Below, piece by piece: positions 28,872-36,570 of a DNA stretch of 36,570 nt (within the stretch, counting starts at the first letter, position 1; each line of letters starts with the position of its first letter). The notes beneath the pieces are model-generated. The model did no database searches. It was not told the origin of the DNA and saw only the letters and a list, made by a program, of their open reading frames with translations. Source of the stretch: Lachnospiraceae bacterium (lineage in GTDB: Bacteria; Bacillota; Clostridia; Lachnospirales; Lachnospiraceae); the NCBI GenBank assembly GCA_017427685.1, contig JAFRSH010000026.1:1-36570 (forward strand), read 5' to 3'. The position numbers and the translations under genes were made by a program.

Positions 28872-29438
28872 TTATATGGAGGGAACATCTGAAATGTTCA
28901 GGAAGTCTCTCACATATGCATCAGCTGCTTCAGCAGTGTCGAAGATCTTCGTCTGCTTCCAGTTTCCTTCGTCGTCTGCGGATATTGCAGTACCTTCGAT
29001 CGAAGGAGTGTTGAACTGGAGCTGATCGCCCTTCGTGCTGTAGCTCTCTGCAGAGTCTGCGAACTTCGCGCAGAGAATGATGAGTGCGATGTACTGTGTG
29101 ACACCGTCAACCTTCTCGACTCCAGTGATACCTACGCCGACATAGTTTGCTTCGTCGGTTGCCTTGTAAGTTACCTCCTTGTTCTCAGCATCTACAGTGT
29201 GTCCGAACATCGTGTCAGCTGCCTGAAGAGGAGTTGAAGTCGTTCCGAGCGTGATCGCTGCGTTTACGAAGTCCTTCTCGTACTCTACCTGCACGTCATC
29301 GCCGTAGAGTGAAGCCTCTGCGTAGTTGGGTGTGATACCCATGCTCACAGCATGAGAGTATCTGAACCCGTCTGAGTAAGATTTTGCCTGTCTGTCGTAC
29401 TTTGCGACATACGGCTTACGGAGTCCTACATTTGCCAT
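28872..29438 (-). CDS. Major tail protein
   Basis: The 188-aa protein begins MANVGLRKPYVAKY and contains ASLYGDDVQVEYEKDFVNAA and a YVGVGITGVEKVDG segment, the beta-sandwich pattern of siphoviral tube proteins (phi13/TP901 type). It lies between the tail-completion gene and the chaperone and is followed by the strongest terminator of the operon, as expected for the most abundant tail protein. Confidence 0.88.
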   Translation of the reverse strand: MANVGLRKPYVAKYDRQAKSYSDGFRYSHAVSMGITPNYAEASLYGDDVQVEYEKDFVNAAITLGTTSTPLQAADTMFGHTVDAENKEVTYKATDEANYVGVGITGVEKVDGVTQYIALIILCAKFADSAESYSTKGDQLQFNTPSIEGTAISADDEGNWKQTKIFDTAEAADAYVRDFLNISDVPSI

Positions 29439-29443
29439 TGTTG

Positions 29444-29797
29444 TTACCTCTCTTTCGTTATCGTTACGTTGAATGTTGTGCGTCTTACGGTCTTTTCCAG
29501 GTTGTTCTTCGCGGTGAAGGTTTCAAGCCAGCTCGATATATCGTTTATTTCACCGAGAGTCTCGATGTAGTCACGAATCAAGTGCTTGATCTCCATATAG
29601 TTGAACTTTGCCGGCGTGTACAGGCTGATCTGTATCGTGACCTGGTCTGCGAGAGTCTGATCGTCTCCCCAGAACGTCGGCCGCTCATCCGTGTACGCAT
29701 ACACTATGTACTTTTCAGCATTCCCGGAATACATATCCGGTGAGACAGGGAGCCCTGTTATCGTGCTGAGCTCCTGTATTTCTTTGTTTACGTCCAT
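29444..29797 (-). CDS. Tail completion / terminator protein
   Basis: The 117-aa protein (TITGLPVSPDMYSG, then YIVYAYTDERPTFW and VQISLYTP) has the pattern of the gpU/gp17-like tail-terminator family that caps the tube and joins it to the head. Starts inside the stop of the gp10-like gene (TAATG) and lies before the major tail gene. Confidence 0.78.
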   Translation of the reverse strand: MDVNKEIQELSTITGLPVSPDMYSGNAEKYIVYAYTDERPTFWGDDQTLADQVTIQISLYTPAKFNYMEIKHLIRDYIETLGEINDISSWLETFTAKNNLEKTVRRTTFNVTITKER

Positions 29798-30261
29798 TAT
29801 TCCGCTCCAAGCTCTTTCGCGATGATGTTCTCGACTTTGTCCAGTACCCTTGATTCGGCATTGTTACACGCTCTATCTCGCCACGGGTGAGCGTCCTGAT
29901 GTGAGTTTCCGTACTCAAGCCAGAAGGCTTTGTCGTTGTTGTGAACGGCTTTTGTGACGGTCTTGCCTCGATCATGGTTGTAGTAGTATGTTTTTCCACT
30001 GCTTCTTCCGGTTGGAAGGCACTTGACACATACTCCCTCCCCGTTTTTGGTTGCGGACGGCTCATAGCTCTTGACAGAGTTTACGAGTTCCGAATCTCCG
30101 GAGTGTTGTACCGACATTCTCAGGGCGGATTTTGTTTCCGACTCGATATCGGGCCGTACTTCGTTCAATGCCTTCTTTGCTATGTCCTCGAATTGAACAT
30201 CGAAGAGATATAATCCGGTATCTGTGTGTTTGTCGCCTTCTACGTTGTAGGAAAAGCTCAT
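29797..30261 (-). CDS. HK97 gp10-like head-tail joining protein
   Basis: The start at 30261 (MSFSYNVEGDK) has GGAGGTAG upstream and overlaps the preceding stop (ATGA). The 154-aa product includes VQFEDIAKKALNEV at the front and AFWLEYGNSHQDAHPW typical of the gp10 family, where YGTSxxxxxPFLRPA-like text occurs. It forms part of the neck or tail-end joint. Confidence 0.85.
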   Translation of the reverse strand: MSFSYNVEGDKHTDTGLYLFDVQFEDIAKKALNEVRPDIESETKSALRMSVQHSGDSELVNSVKSYEPSATKNGEGVCVKCLPTGRSSGKTYYYNHDRGKTVTKAVHNNDKAFWLEYGNSHQDAHPWRDRACNNAESRVLDKVENIIAKELGAE

Positions 30262-30611
30262 GCTTCTACCTCCAGAGCATCGATCTTGACCGTCTCGTTC
30301 TTGTACTGAACATTGTCTACGAATGTTATCGTGTAGATTCTGCCCGCGAAGACTATTCTGAAGTATTTCGGCTTGACCTCGTCGAGTTGCGGATGCCAGC
30401 GTAGCGAAAAACGGACCGTCTGATCCGATTCGACTTGTGCGGCCATCCATCTTTCATTCCCAGACAAAGAATTGACATAGGCGTAATTCGTGTAGAAGTC
30501 TTCCCATCTCTCTTCTTCTTCGAATCCGGAATTGTCCATGACGGACGCCAGCTTCTGCTGTATCGTTATCTCGTAAGGTCTTCCGTTTGATATCATCTGC
30601 CCGCCGTTCAT
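30258..30611 (-). CDS. Head closure protein (gp16/HK97-type adaptor)
   Basis: The 117-aa product ends VFAGRIYTITFVDNVQYKNETV, the C-terminal pattern of SPP1 gp16/HK97 head-tail adaptors; its N-terminal half is a small beta barrel. It closes the head after packaging. Translationally coupled on both sides. Confidence 0.85.
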   Translation of the reverse strand: MNGGQMISNGRPYEITIQQKLASVMDNSGFEEEERWEDFYTNYAYVNSLSGNERWMAAQVESDQTVRFSLRWHPQLDEVKPKYFRIVFAGRIYTITFVDNVQYKNETVKIDALEVEA

Positions 30612-30967
30612 ATTGAGACCTCCGGTTTCTCAGAGGATCCCTCCGACGGTACGAAGTTAAACGAGTGAAGATTAAGCATCGATGCAGCTATCGGATTGAT
30701 CTTGTCCTTCTCGACGGTCATCTGGCGGTTGTCGTACATGAACGAAATGATGGCCATGAACGGAAATACAAGATCCTCGTAGTCGTCGAGCATTCTTCCG
30801 TGTTCATCCGGCACATCTACTCCACCTATACCCGTCCAGTCCTTTATGTAGGCGATTGACGCTTCTTTGAGCGCATCAATGTATGCGAGGTCAGTTTCGC
30901 TTAGTGCTTGTGCGTTTTCTCGGAGCTGATTTAGTATTAGCTCCTGCGTTATCTCGCTTATCTTCAT
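30608..30967 (-). CDS. Head-tail connector, gp6/gp15-like
   Basis: The 119-aa protein has ALKEASIAYIKDWTGI and DLVFPFMAIISFMYDNR, the helical pattern of the gp6 connector ring that docks on the portal. The start at 30967 has GGAGG 8 nt upstream and lies inside the preceding gene, a 77-nt out-of-frame overlap. Confidence 0.85.
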   Translation of the reverse strand: MKISEITQELILNQLRENAQALSETDLAYIDALKEASIAYIKDWTGIGGVDVPDEHGRMLDDYEDLVFPFMAIISFMYDNRQMTVEKDKINPIAASMLNLHSFNFVPSEGSSEKPEVSI

Positions 30968-31136
30968 CTTTTGCCTCCGCTTTTATCGCCTCCGCCTTCT
31001 GTGTTTTCGCACTTTCTGCTTCGGCGTATCCCGCCTGTATCAGGTCCTTTGCGATCTCTTCGGGCAGGTCAAGAACCTGCCCGGAAATCGCTGAAAAGTT
31101 GAGACCTGAGAAGCTTACCTTTGCTGTAATCTTCAT
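30891..31136 (-). CDS. Small head protein with charged tail
   Basis: The 81-aa product has a short N-terminal fold (MKITAKVSFSGLNFSAISGQV, then AKDLIQAGYAEAE) and a Lys/Ala/Asp-rich tail ending in RKRTSTKRN. Small proteins with this layout occur right after the capsid gene in HK97-type phages. Role uncertain. RBS AGAGGTG is present, and its last 77 nt overlap the connector gene. Confidence 0.62.
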   Translation of the reverse strand: MKITAKVSFSGLNFSAISGQVLDLPEEIAKDLIQAGYAEAESAKTQKAEAIKAEAKDEDKRDNAGANTKSAPRKRTSTKRN

Positions 31137-31147
31137 ATGGTCACCTC

Positions 31148-32290
31148 TTAGATGGATGCTGTTGACATGTTAAGTACTGCGACAGCCTGCTCGTTCTGGA
31201 TCTTCGCATCGAACTCAAGCCACTCAACTACGCCGAGGGCGTGCTGTGTAGCATATTTCTCGCGGAGAAGCTGCACGTTATCCTCGACAACCTTGACAGC
31301 GAGTGCCTGTGCGGGATTGATGTAGTAGATAGCGTTTGCGTTTGCTGCGATAGCAGGGCACTGATCCGATACGTATACCGGCTTGCCAAGGATCGTTCCG
31401 GAGAATCCTTCAACAACGTCATCGTTGAAGAGGTATCTGTCGTTCCTGTCCTTCAGGAGCTGGCATGCTGTGAATGTGTCGGGATGCATTACGAAGTATG
31501 CGCCTGTCTGATATGCGCTCTTGAGCTTGTTCTTGAGTCTGATAAGAACGTCTGCTGTGATAGCGCTTGTTGATCCAGCGTATACGATCTGCGTAGCTGC
31601 AGCGGCGCCGGTAACCTTGTGAGTCGGATCTGAAGGTGCGAGGATCTCGCTGTCGATGAATACTGCAGCTGCTGCTGCCATCTTGCCGACTACGAAATCA
31701 ACGAGGTCGATGTCCGTGCTGTTAAGCAGTGATATTGAAACCTTTGCAAGTACGCCAGCAAGGTATCCGTTGAGGTCTACCGAGAGAAGCTTCGTTGACT
31801 TTGCTTCGAGATCCGTGAACTCCGAAGCGTATGCAACCGTGATGTTGTCGTTTGCAGCGTCAACGTAAGGGATTGATACTGTTCCGGTGATGTTGAACTT
31901 CTCAGCGTCCCTGAAGAGAGGGCTGATGTCCTTGATCTTGTCGATGATCTTCTTGACAACAGTCTTAGGGATGACAGCTGTGTTATCGTCCTTTGTGATA
32001 TTGGAATCACCTGCGCGGTTACGAAGGAAGTCCGCGAACGCTCTGATCTCCATCTGCTCAGTACTCTCGCTCTCTTCGTTGTCGGAAGCGATGTCCTTCT
32101 TTGTGAACTTCTGTGCTCTCTCGCACTGCTCGATCGTCTTGTCGATGGTCTCGACTTCCTTTGTGAGCTCGTCAACCTTCGCGTCCTCTTCAGGTGTGAA
32201 CGCTCTCTGCTCTGTTTCGATGTTCTTTGTAAGTTCCTCGATCTGTCCTACGAGGTCATTTCTCTTTTCCATGAGTTCTTTCAGGTTCAT
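31148..32290 (-). CDS. Major capsid protein, HK97 fold
   Basis: The 380-aa protein has an N-terminal coiled-coil delta domain (residues 1-80, MNLKELMEKRNDLVGQIEEL) that acts as scaffold and is probably removed by the adjacent protease at about residue 90-105. The mature shell domain follows (VVKKIIDKIKDISPLFRDAE, SLLNSTDIDLVDFVVGKM, ALGVVEWLEFDAKI). Starts with AAGGAGG upstream. Confidence 0.95.
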   Translation of the reverse strand: MNLKELMEKRNDLVGQIEELTKNIETEQRAFTPEEDAKVDELTKEVETIDKTIEQCERAQKFTKKDIASDNEESESTEQMEIRAFADFLRNRAGDSNITKDDNTAVIPKTVVKKIIDKIKDISPLFRDAEKFNITGTVSIPYVDAANDNITVAYASEFTDLEAKSTKLLSVDLNGYLAGVLAKVSISLLNSTDIDLVDFVVGKMAAAAAVFIDSEILAPSDPTHKVTGAAAATQIVYAGSTSAITADVLIRLKNKLKSAYQTGAYFVMHPDTFTACQLLKDRNDRYLFNDDVVEGFSGTILGKPVYVSDQCPAIAANANAIYYINPAQALAVKVVEDNVQLLREKYATQHALGVVEWLEFDAKIQNEQAVAVLNMSTASI

Positions 32291-32291
32291 T

Positions 32292-32936
32292 TTAGTTCCT
32301 CCTTAATCTGTTAATGATGTCATGATACTTTGAATAATCGATCGGCTTTGCCGGTTCGGTTTCGGGTTCTGTCGCCCGCTGCTCTTCCGGAGCTTTCTCG
32401 ATTTCTTCCAGCGTGCGTATTACGTCCCTGTCCATTGCTCTTGTGACGAGTTTTTCCTTGTCTTTGGATCTCGCATGCACGCTTGTTCCTGCGTATACAG
32501 GAAGCATGCTGTCATCAATGAGCGATACCTCGACAAGATCGAGTTCTGTCACGATAGAGCGTTCAATATGGGCGTCGTAATCATAAGCTGTCCGGGAATC
32601 GAGCTGATGGAATCCAAAGCTCCATCCGACGAGCTTGCCATCGCGGGCAAGCTGTATGATCTCAGGATCCGTGACCGTTGCCCTTGCGTGGAGTCCGATA
32701 CTGTCCTCTTCGAGTTCAAGGTTATCGTCCGTTGATCCGATCACGCGGTCATTGTTGTGGTTATGAAGCATCAATACGGGATCTGCTTTCTTTGACAGAG
32801 CCAGGGCGAATGCTCCGGGCTGAATCTGTTCTACAAAATCCGCACCGAACTCATCTACCATGTGTCGCGAATCACGACCTACCGCATTGACATACCCTTC
32901 GATCTCTACGGAGTCAGCTCTTAGCGTTATCTTCAT
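32292..32936 (-). CDS. Prohead protease, S78 family
   Basis: The 214-aa protein contains the catalytic His in PVLMLHNHNN (His58) and Ser in LVGWSFGF (Ser106), plus ALDLVEVSLIDD-type acidic region, of the HK97-type peptidase S78. It cleaves the capsid delta domain and itself in the prohead. It overlaps the portal gene by 23 nt and precedes the capsid gene, the standard order. Confidence 0.95.
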   Translation of the reverse strand: MKITLRADSVEIEGYVNAVGRDSRHMVDEFGADFVEQIQPGAFALALSKKADPVLMLHNHNNDRVIGSTDDNLELEEDSIGLHARATVTDPEIIQLARDGKLVGWSFGFHQLDSRTAYDYDAHIERSIVTELDLVEVSLIDDSMLPVYAGTSVHARSKDKEKLVTRAMDRDVIRTLEEIEKAPEEQRATEPETEPAKPIDYSKYHDIINRLRRN

Positions 32937-34239
32937 CCGGGTTCTCCTTTCCTGACGTGTCGCCCGCTGCCGCTCCTGCCTGATTCGGTTCTGATCCGGA
33001 CGCTACAACATCCGGCTCGTTTTCCTCATCCGGCACTTCTTTACCGTTTGCCACATCATTGATATTGACTTTTAGTCCCATATTCGGCGTGAAAATCATG
33101 CCGGTGTCAGGGTTATATAGAACATCCTGGAGTCCGAGCTTCACGAACTTGAGTCCGAGGGCAGCAAGGTTCTCCTGTTTGCGGATGTCATCTATCTGCA
33201 GGAATCCGTTCTTGTAGCCGTTCGCGTAAGCCTCGTAGCGTGTCTTGATGTCCGCTTTTGTCAGTTCATACGTGTCTGCTGCAAAGAAATAGTCCTTTTT
33301 CTCCTTTTCGAGCAGGAGATCGCGGTCAAGCGACTTGCATATTGCGTCCAGGAGAGGAATTATGCAGTCCTGAACATATGCCAGTCGGTCCGAAGATGTC
33401 GCTCCGCCGTTTATGATCGCCGGAGGCATATTGAAGAGCTTGCAGATCTCGGCCGCATTGCTCTTTTTATTCTCATTGAGCTGCATCTCTACCGATGTTT
33501 CGGAGGCTTCTTTGAACGTGACGCCGTCGTTTAAGATGATCACGTTCTCTCCGTCGTTCGAATACAGCTTCCGGAATCCGTTTTTGAGCGCTGTGATAGC
33601 ATCGTCAGCGAGCTTATGTGCTGCCTGCAGGAATCCTTTTTTGTTTCCGCCCTTCTTAACGAGCGTATTTTCGAACTTGAGCGAGTTATATGCTACGCTC
33701 AGGATAGTCGCGTTCTCGGCGATTATAGATGTACCCTTCCAGCCGTTTTGTGTCGTCCGGAGGATCTTCACGAAATCAAAAGGTCTGTATGTCTTTCCGT
33801 TGCAGATGATCCTGTACTCTTTGAAGATAGGATCCTCGCTGTACTGGAATGTAATGTAGTCAGGATCGACGTAATGAAGAGACTTGATCTCTCTTTTGCG
33901 GTTTATGTAGATATAGCCGCCTTTATTCGTGTAGTAGTCCTTGACTATCTGTTTTTTGAGGTCGGATCCGGTGAAAGTATCGCCTGTGTCCTCGTTGATG
34001 AGATCTACTCTCTTATCGTTCTCGACTTTTACGCTTGATCCGTCCTTTTGGCGTTTGTATAGATAGATCGGCACCGATGACACGGTGTTGCTTATTGTGT
34101 TGATACATCCGGCGAACGTCGGCACGTTCATTGCCATCTTTCTTGATACCGTATCTTCCTGAAGAAACGCCTCGAGAAGAGCATCTGTCATCTGGATACT
34201 GTTTGCCGGTTCTTCCTCTTTTTTGTTAAATAATCCCAT
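32914..34239 (-). CDS. Portal protein, HK97 family
   Basis: The 441-aa protein has MNVPTFAGCINTISNTVSSV, YTNKGGYIYINRKREI and a GGNKKGFLQAAHKL segment, plus the PPAIINGGATSSD and KSLDRDLL helices of the phage_portal family. It forms the dodecameric packaging channel. The C terminus is acidic and low complexity (residues about 400-441). Confidence 0.94.
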   Translation of the reverse strand: MGLFNKKEEEPANSIQMTDALLEAFLQEDTVSRKMAMNVPTFAGCINTISNTVSSVPIYLYKRQKDGSSVKVENDKRVDLINEDTGDTFTGSDLKKQIVKDYYTNKGGYIYINRKREIKSLHYVDPDYITFQYSEDPIFKEYRIICNGKTYRPFDFVKILRTTQNGWKGTSIIAENATILSVAYNSLKFENTLVKKGGNKKGFLQAAHKLADDAITALKNGFRKLYSNDGENVIILNDGVTFKEASETSVEMQLNENKKSNAAEICKLFNMPPAIINGGATSSDRLAYVQDCIIPLLDAICKSLDRDLLLEKEKKDYFFAADTYELTKADIKTRYEAYANGYKNGFLQIDDIRKQENLAALGLKFVKLGLQDVLYNPDTGMIFTPNMGLKVNINDVANGKEVPDEENEPDVVASGSEPNQAGAAAGDTSGKENPDEDNAKS

Positions 34240-34240
34240 C

Positions 34241-35929
34241 TCAAATCACCTGTACGACAAAATCGCTGCCGTATATCATTTCCTGCTGCACCAGATATGT
34301 CGCGTTAATCGTTGCGACTACCATATCCACCTTGCCGGTAGATTTTTTCTTGTTCACGTACTTATTGAGGTTCGTATCTGTCGTACATCTCGCATTCTGG
34401 AAGTTGATCTCCAAAAGACGGTTGTCGTCGTATACGAATTGCTTGTTGAGTATCGACTCTTTGAGGAGCTTCGTCGGAGCGTGTAGCACGGAGCTGTGCT
34501 GTTTTATCTCCACACACGAATATCCTTCCGCCTCGAGCTTCTGTACGGTTGAAATCGCGTTCCACTTATCGTATCCGACCTGTTGGATCTCGACTCCGAG
34601 CTTGCTCTCGAGTGTCAGGATGTAGTTTTCCACCTCGAGATAGTCGATAACTTCACTTCCGCAGGCTATACAGTTCCCGAGTTTGATGAATCTGTCATAG
34701 TCCACGCCCTCTTTTTTGGTCTTTGCGTCCTTCCGGTCCTCCGGAATGAAGCCCATCGCCCTGGCGTATATGGTCCCATTCTCTTCCGTTACCATCGAAA
34801 CGCATGTATTATCCTCCGAGAGAGACAGATCGAGTCCGAGCCATACACGGCGGCCGCGCCACCAGGCGTCGTCTTTGTCTCTTCTGCAGAGCTTGACCTT
34901 TTGAACATCAACATATCCCTCGACTCCGAGACCTTTATAGAGGATGTTGCAATGCTTGCAAAGGAAGTTCTCGCGTTTATTCTCGTAGAGAATTGCGTCG
35001 AGCCGTTTATCCTTAAGGTCATCGAGTATGTATTGATGATTCACCGCTACCGGATTCGCCTGGAATAGCACGCGGTCATCTGTTTGCCATGCATCGCCCT
35101 GTTTGAGTGGATCGTCCGGCTCGTACAGAAGTGCGAATGCTCTTTTGTTATCGATCAGACCGTCAAGGCGCTTCTTTGCCTTGTCGATCTCGTCAATCAT
35201 CGCGTTGTTATCGTTCGGATACTGTGTGCTGATGATGATCCCGAGCTTATTGTGCAGCGTCATCTGGGATGACCTCATTGCTTCGATCGGGTACGAGTCC
35301 ATTGCTCCGGCTTCATCGGCCAGGAATGCATTTGCGGTCTTGCCGTCCATCCTGTCTTCGGAATATGCGAGCGGTTTGTACTCATTGTCGTTGAGTTTGC
35401 ATCTTATCTCGCTTCTCAGAATCTGAAATGCGGGATCCGCTTCGTCACAGAGCGCCGGAGATGATTTTATGATCTTTTTTATCGCAATTTTCAGCTCTGA
35501 AGACAGAGCGAGGTCGGGTGCGACACTGAAAAATCGGGAAAAATCTTCCTCTGTCAGCATCAGCAATATGAAAATGATCGCGCTGTTGAATGTCTTGAAG
35601 TTTTTTCGTGCAATTTCAAGCAGTGCGGTCGTGTAATATCGTGTGTTTTTGTCTTTTTTCAGCTTCGTGCACATCGAAGCAATGATGAAAAGCCACGCGT
35701 ACGGCTCAAGTCCTTCGTCTATCGGACACTTGAGATCCGGATGTATCATCAGTTTGAGCAGTCTTCCGATCCGAGCGACCGCATCTTCATCGACGCAAGC
35801 TTCCTTGTCGAGTCCGTCTGCTATGTTCAACCAGCTCTCCGCCTGCATCTTGACGTATTTCGGGATGATTCCTCTGTCATCAGATGCCGCAAATGATGCG
35901 TATTTGTATGCCGGATTGCGTTTATTCAT
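34241..35929 (-). CDS. terL: Terminase large subunit (TerL)
   Basis: The 562-aa protein has the deviant Walker A of the HK97-type Terminase_1 family, EIARKNFKT (about 106-114), Walker B FLADEAGA (about 207), and the C-terminal RNase H-like nuclease with VWLGLDLSLSEDNT and KVDMVVATINA. It powers packaging and cuts concatemers. The ATG overlaps the TerS stop (ATGA). Confidence 0.95.
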   Translation of the reverse strand: MNKRNPAYKYASFAASDDRGIIPKYVKMQAESWLNIADGLDKEACVDEDAVARIGRLLKLMIHPDLKCPIDEGLEPYAWLFIIASMCTKLKKDKNTRYYTTALLEIARKNFKTFNSAIIFILLMLTEEDFSRFFSVAPDLALSSELKIAIKKIIKSSPALCDEADPAFQILRSEIRCKLNDNEYKPLAYSEDRMDGKTANAFLADEAGAMDSYPIEAMRSSQMTLHNKLGIIISTQYPNDNNAMIDEIDKAKKRLDGLIDNKRAFALLYEPDDPLKQGDAWQTDDRVLFQANPVAVNHQYILDDLKDKRLDAILYENKRENFLCKHCNILYKGLGVEGYVDVQKVKLCRRDKDDAWWRGRRVWLGLDLSLSEDNTCVSMVTEENGTIYARAMGFIPEDRKDAKTKKEGVDYDRFIKLGNCIACGSEVIDYLEVENYILTLESKLGVEIQQVGYDKWNAISTVQKLEAEGYSCVEIKQHSSVLHAPTKLLKESILNKQFVYDDNRLLEINFQNARCTTDTNLNKYVNKKKSTGKVDMVVATINATYLVQQEMIYGSDFVVQVI

Positions 35930-36468
35930 CCGAGTGCCTCTTTGAGCGAGTTCGTTTTTGTCTCAGGCTTCTTCGGGATTGCCCGGAGTGCTGATAATAT
36001 GGTCATGCAGTGCTCTTTTTCGTATCCGTTCATCTCGTTGCGGATATTACGAGCGATCTGCTCGCGTTTTGTGATCGTGTCCTGCATTCTGGTCAACAGC
36101 CGATAGTATTCCGCGATGTCTCCGGCGTCAACAAAGTCTTCCCGGCATTCTTTGAGATGCTCGAGCTCGACTTTCAGGTCCGCCACGTCGTTTTCCGCTT
36201 CGATGAGCTTCGACTTGTTCAAGCAATAGCGGTTTGTGGCCGCACCGTAGATCTCGTCGAACTTATCGATCGCCGTGAGGAGCGGTTTGAGACGCAAGAA
36301 CTCGGCATGAGCCACTTTGTCGGCTTTTACTTCTGCAGATTCCTGCATAATGCAGCCGGTGAGGAGTGCTTTTTCAGCTTGCTCTCTGACTGCGAGTTCT
36401 CTCTTCGTTCTTCGGTTTTTGTTGCCCTCGATCTTGATGACCGATGCGGCTTTTGCCGGTCTGGCCAT
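35926..36468 (-). CDS. terS: Terminase small subunit, P27-like
   Basis: This 180-aa protein begins MARPAKAASVIKIEGNKN and is helical, with a central coiled coil (LIEAENDVADLKVELEHL). This length and position are those of P27-type small terminases that recognise the packaging site. RBS AAAGGTGA is close to the ATG. Confidence 0.85.
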   Translation of the reverse strand: MARPAKAASVIKIEGNKNRRTKRELAVREQAEKALLTGCIMQESAEVKADKVAHAEFLRLKPLLTAIDKFDEIYGAATNRYCLNKSKLIEAENDVADLKVELEHLKECREDFVDAGDIAEYYRLLTRMQDTITKREQIARNIRNEMNGYEKEHCMTILSALRAIPKKPETKTNSLKEALG

Positions 36469-36570
36469 ATGATCACCTTTTTCTGTCGTCTGCTGCTGTC
36501 TATCTTCTAACTAACGCGCGCGCGGGTGCGTGCGAAAAACTCCATTTTGCGAATTTTTTTTACGCGATTG
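36469..36570. other. Possible cos / packaging-site region at the right edge
   Basis: Upstream of TerS lie a GC-rich alternating run (GCGCGCGCGGG, about 36515-36526), GTGCGTGCG, an inverted repeat GCGAAAAA/TTTTGCG around CTCCAT (36532-36551), and an A/T tract of eight T. Cos sites of HK97-type Firmicutes phages lie exactly here, between HNH and terS, and are GC-rich. No cut position can be read. Confidence 0.4.

Overview
The window looks like an essentially complete genome of a temperate siphovirus with an HK97-type head, most likely infecting an anaerobic gut Clostridia host (Lachnospiraceae/Ruminococcaceae-like). The host is inferred from gene content (LLH-type holin, DUF1492-type regulator, short tightly overlapping early genes, AGGAGG ribosome sites), not from a sequence match. 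No host gene, tRNA, rRNA or CRISPR array was seen. The integrase sits in the middle rather than at an edge. The left end (HNH nuclease) and right end (small terminase) are genes normally adjacent in such phages, so the window is probably a circular or circularly permuted phage genome opened near the packaging site.

Layout. Nearly everything is on the minus strand, so function runs from high to low coordinate. 36.5-29.4 kb: small and large terminase, portal, prohead protease, capsid, connectors. 29.4-22 kb: major tail protein, tail-assembly chaperone with a -1 frameshift, tape measure, distal tail protein, tail-associated protein ending in an S74 chaperone domain. 22-17.7 kb: a diversity-generating retroelement (DGR) built into the tail operon, with a 767-aa variable receptor-binding-type protein, an Avd-like protein, the template repeat (TR), a spacer and the reverse transcriptase. 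17.7-14.9 kb: small coiled-coil and membrane proteins, LLH holin, and an endolysin with a CHAP-like plus a GH25 domain. 14.9-14.6 kb: terminators and a probable attP with integrase arm-type repeats. 14.6-13.2 kb, plus strand: integrase and repressor. 13.2-13.0 kb: divergent lysogeny switch with three copies of one operator. 13.0-4 kb, minus strand: early genes (Cro-like regulator, excisionase-like protein, a second DGR target, HAD phosphatase, HUH Rep-type initiator, RNase H-like protein, HNH protein, antirepressor, ParB-like protein and many small proteins). 4-0 kb: a GT2-GT4 double glycosyltransferase, a DUF1492/ArpU-type regulator, a nucleotidyltransferase-like protein, an HNH nuclease and the start of an unidentified protein.

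The main discovery is the DGR. One TR (19041-19165) matches two variable repeats, one in the tail protein (VR1, 19652-19776) and one 8 kb away in a small DUF6273-like protein inside the early operon (VR2, 11220-11326). Of 28 substitutions counted between the TR and the two VRs, 27 fall at template adenines. Both VRs are followed, 18-19 nt downstream, by a hairpin with the same core that the TR lacks. One retroelement therefore appears to diversify both a virion adhesin and a non-structural early protein.
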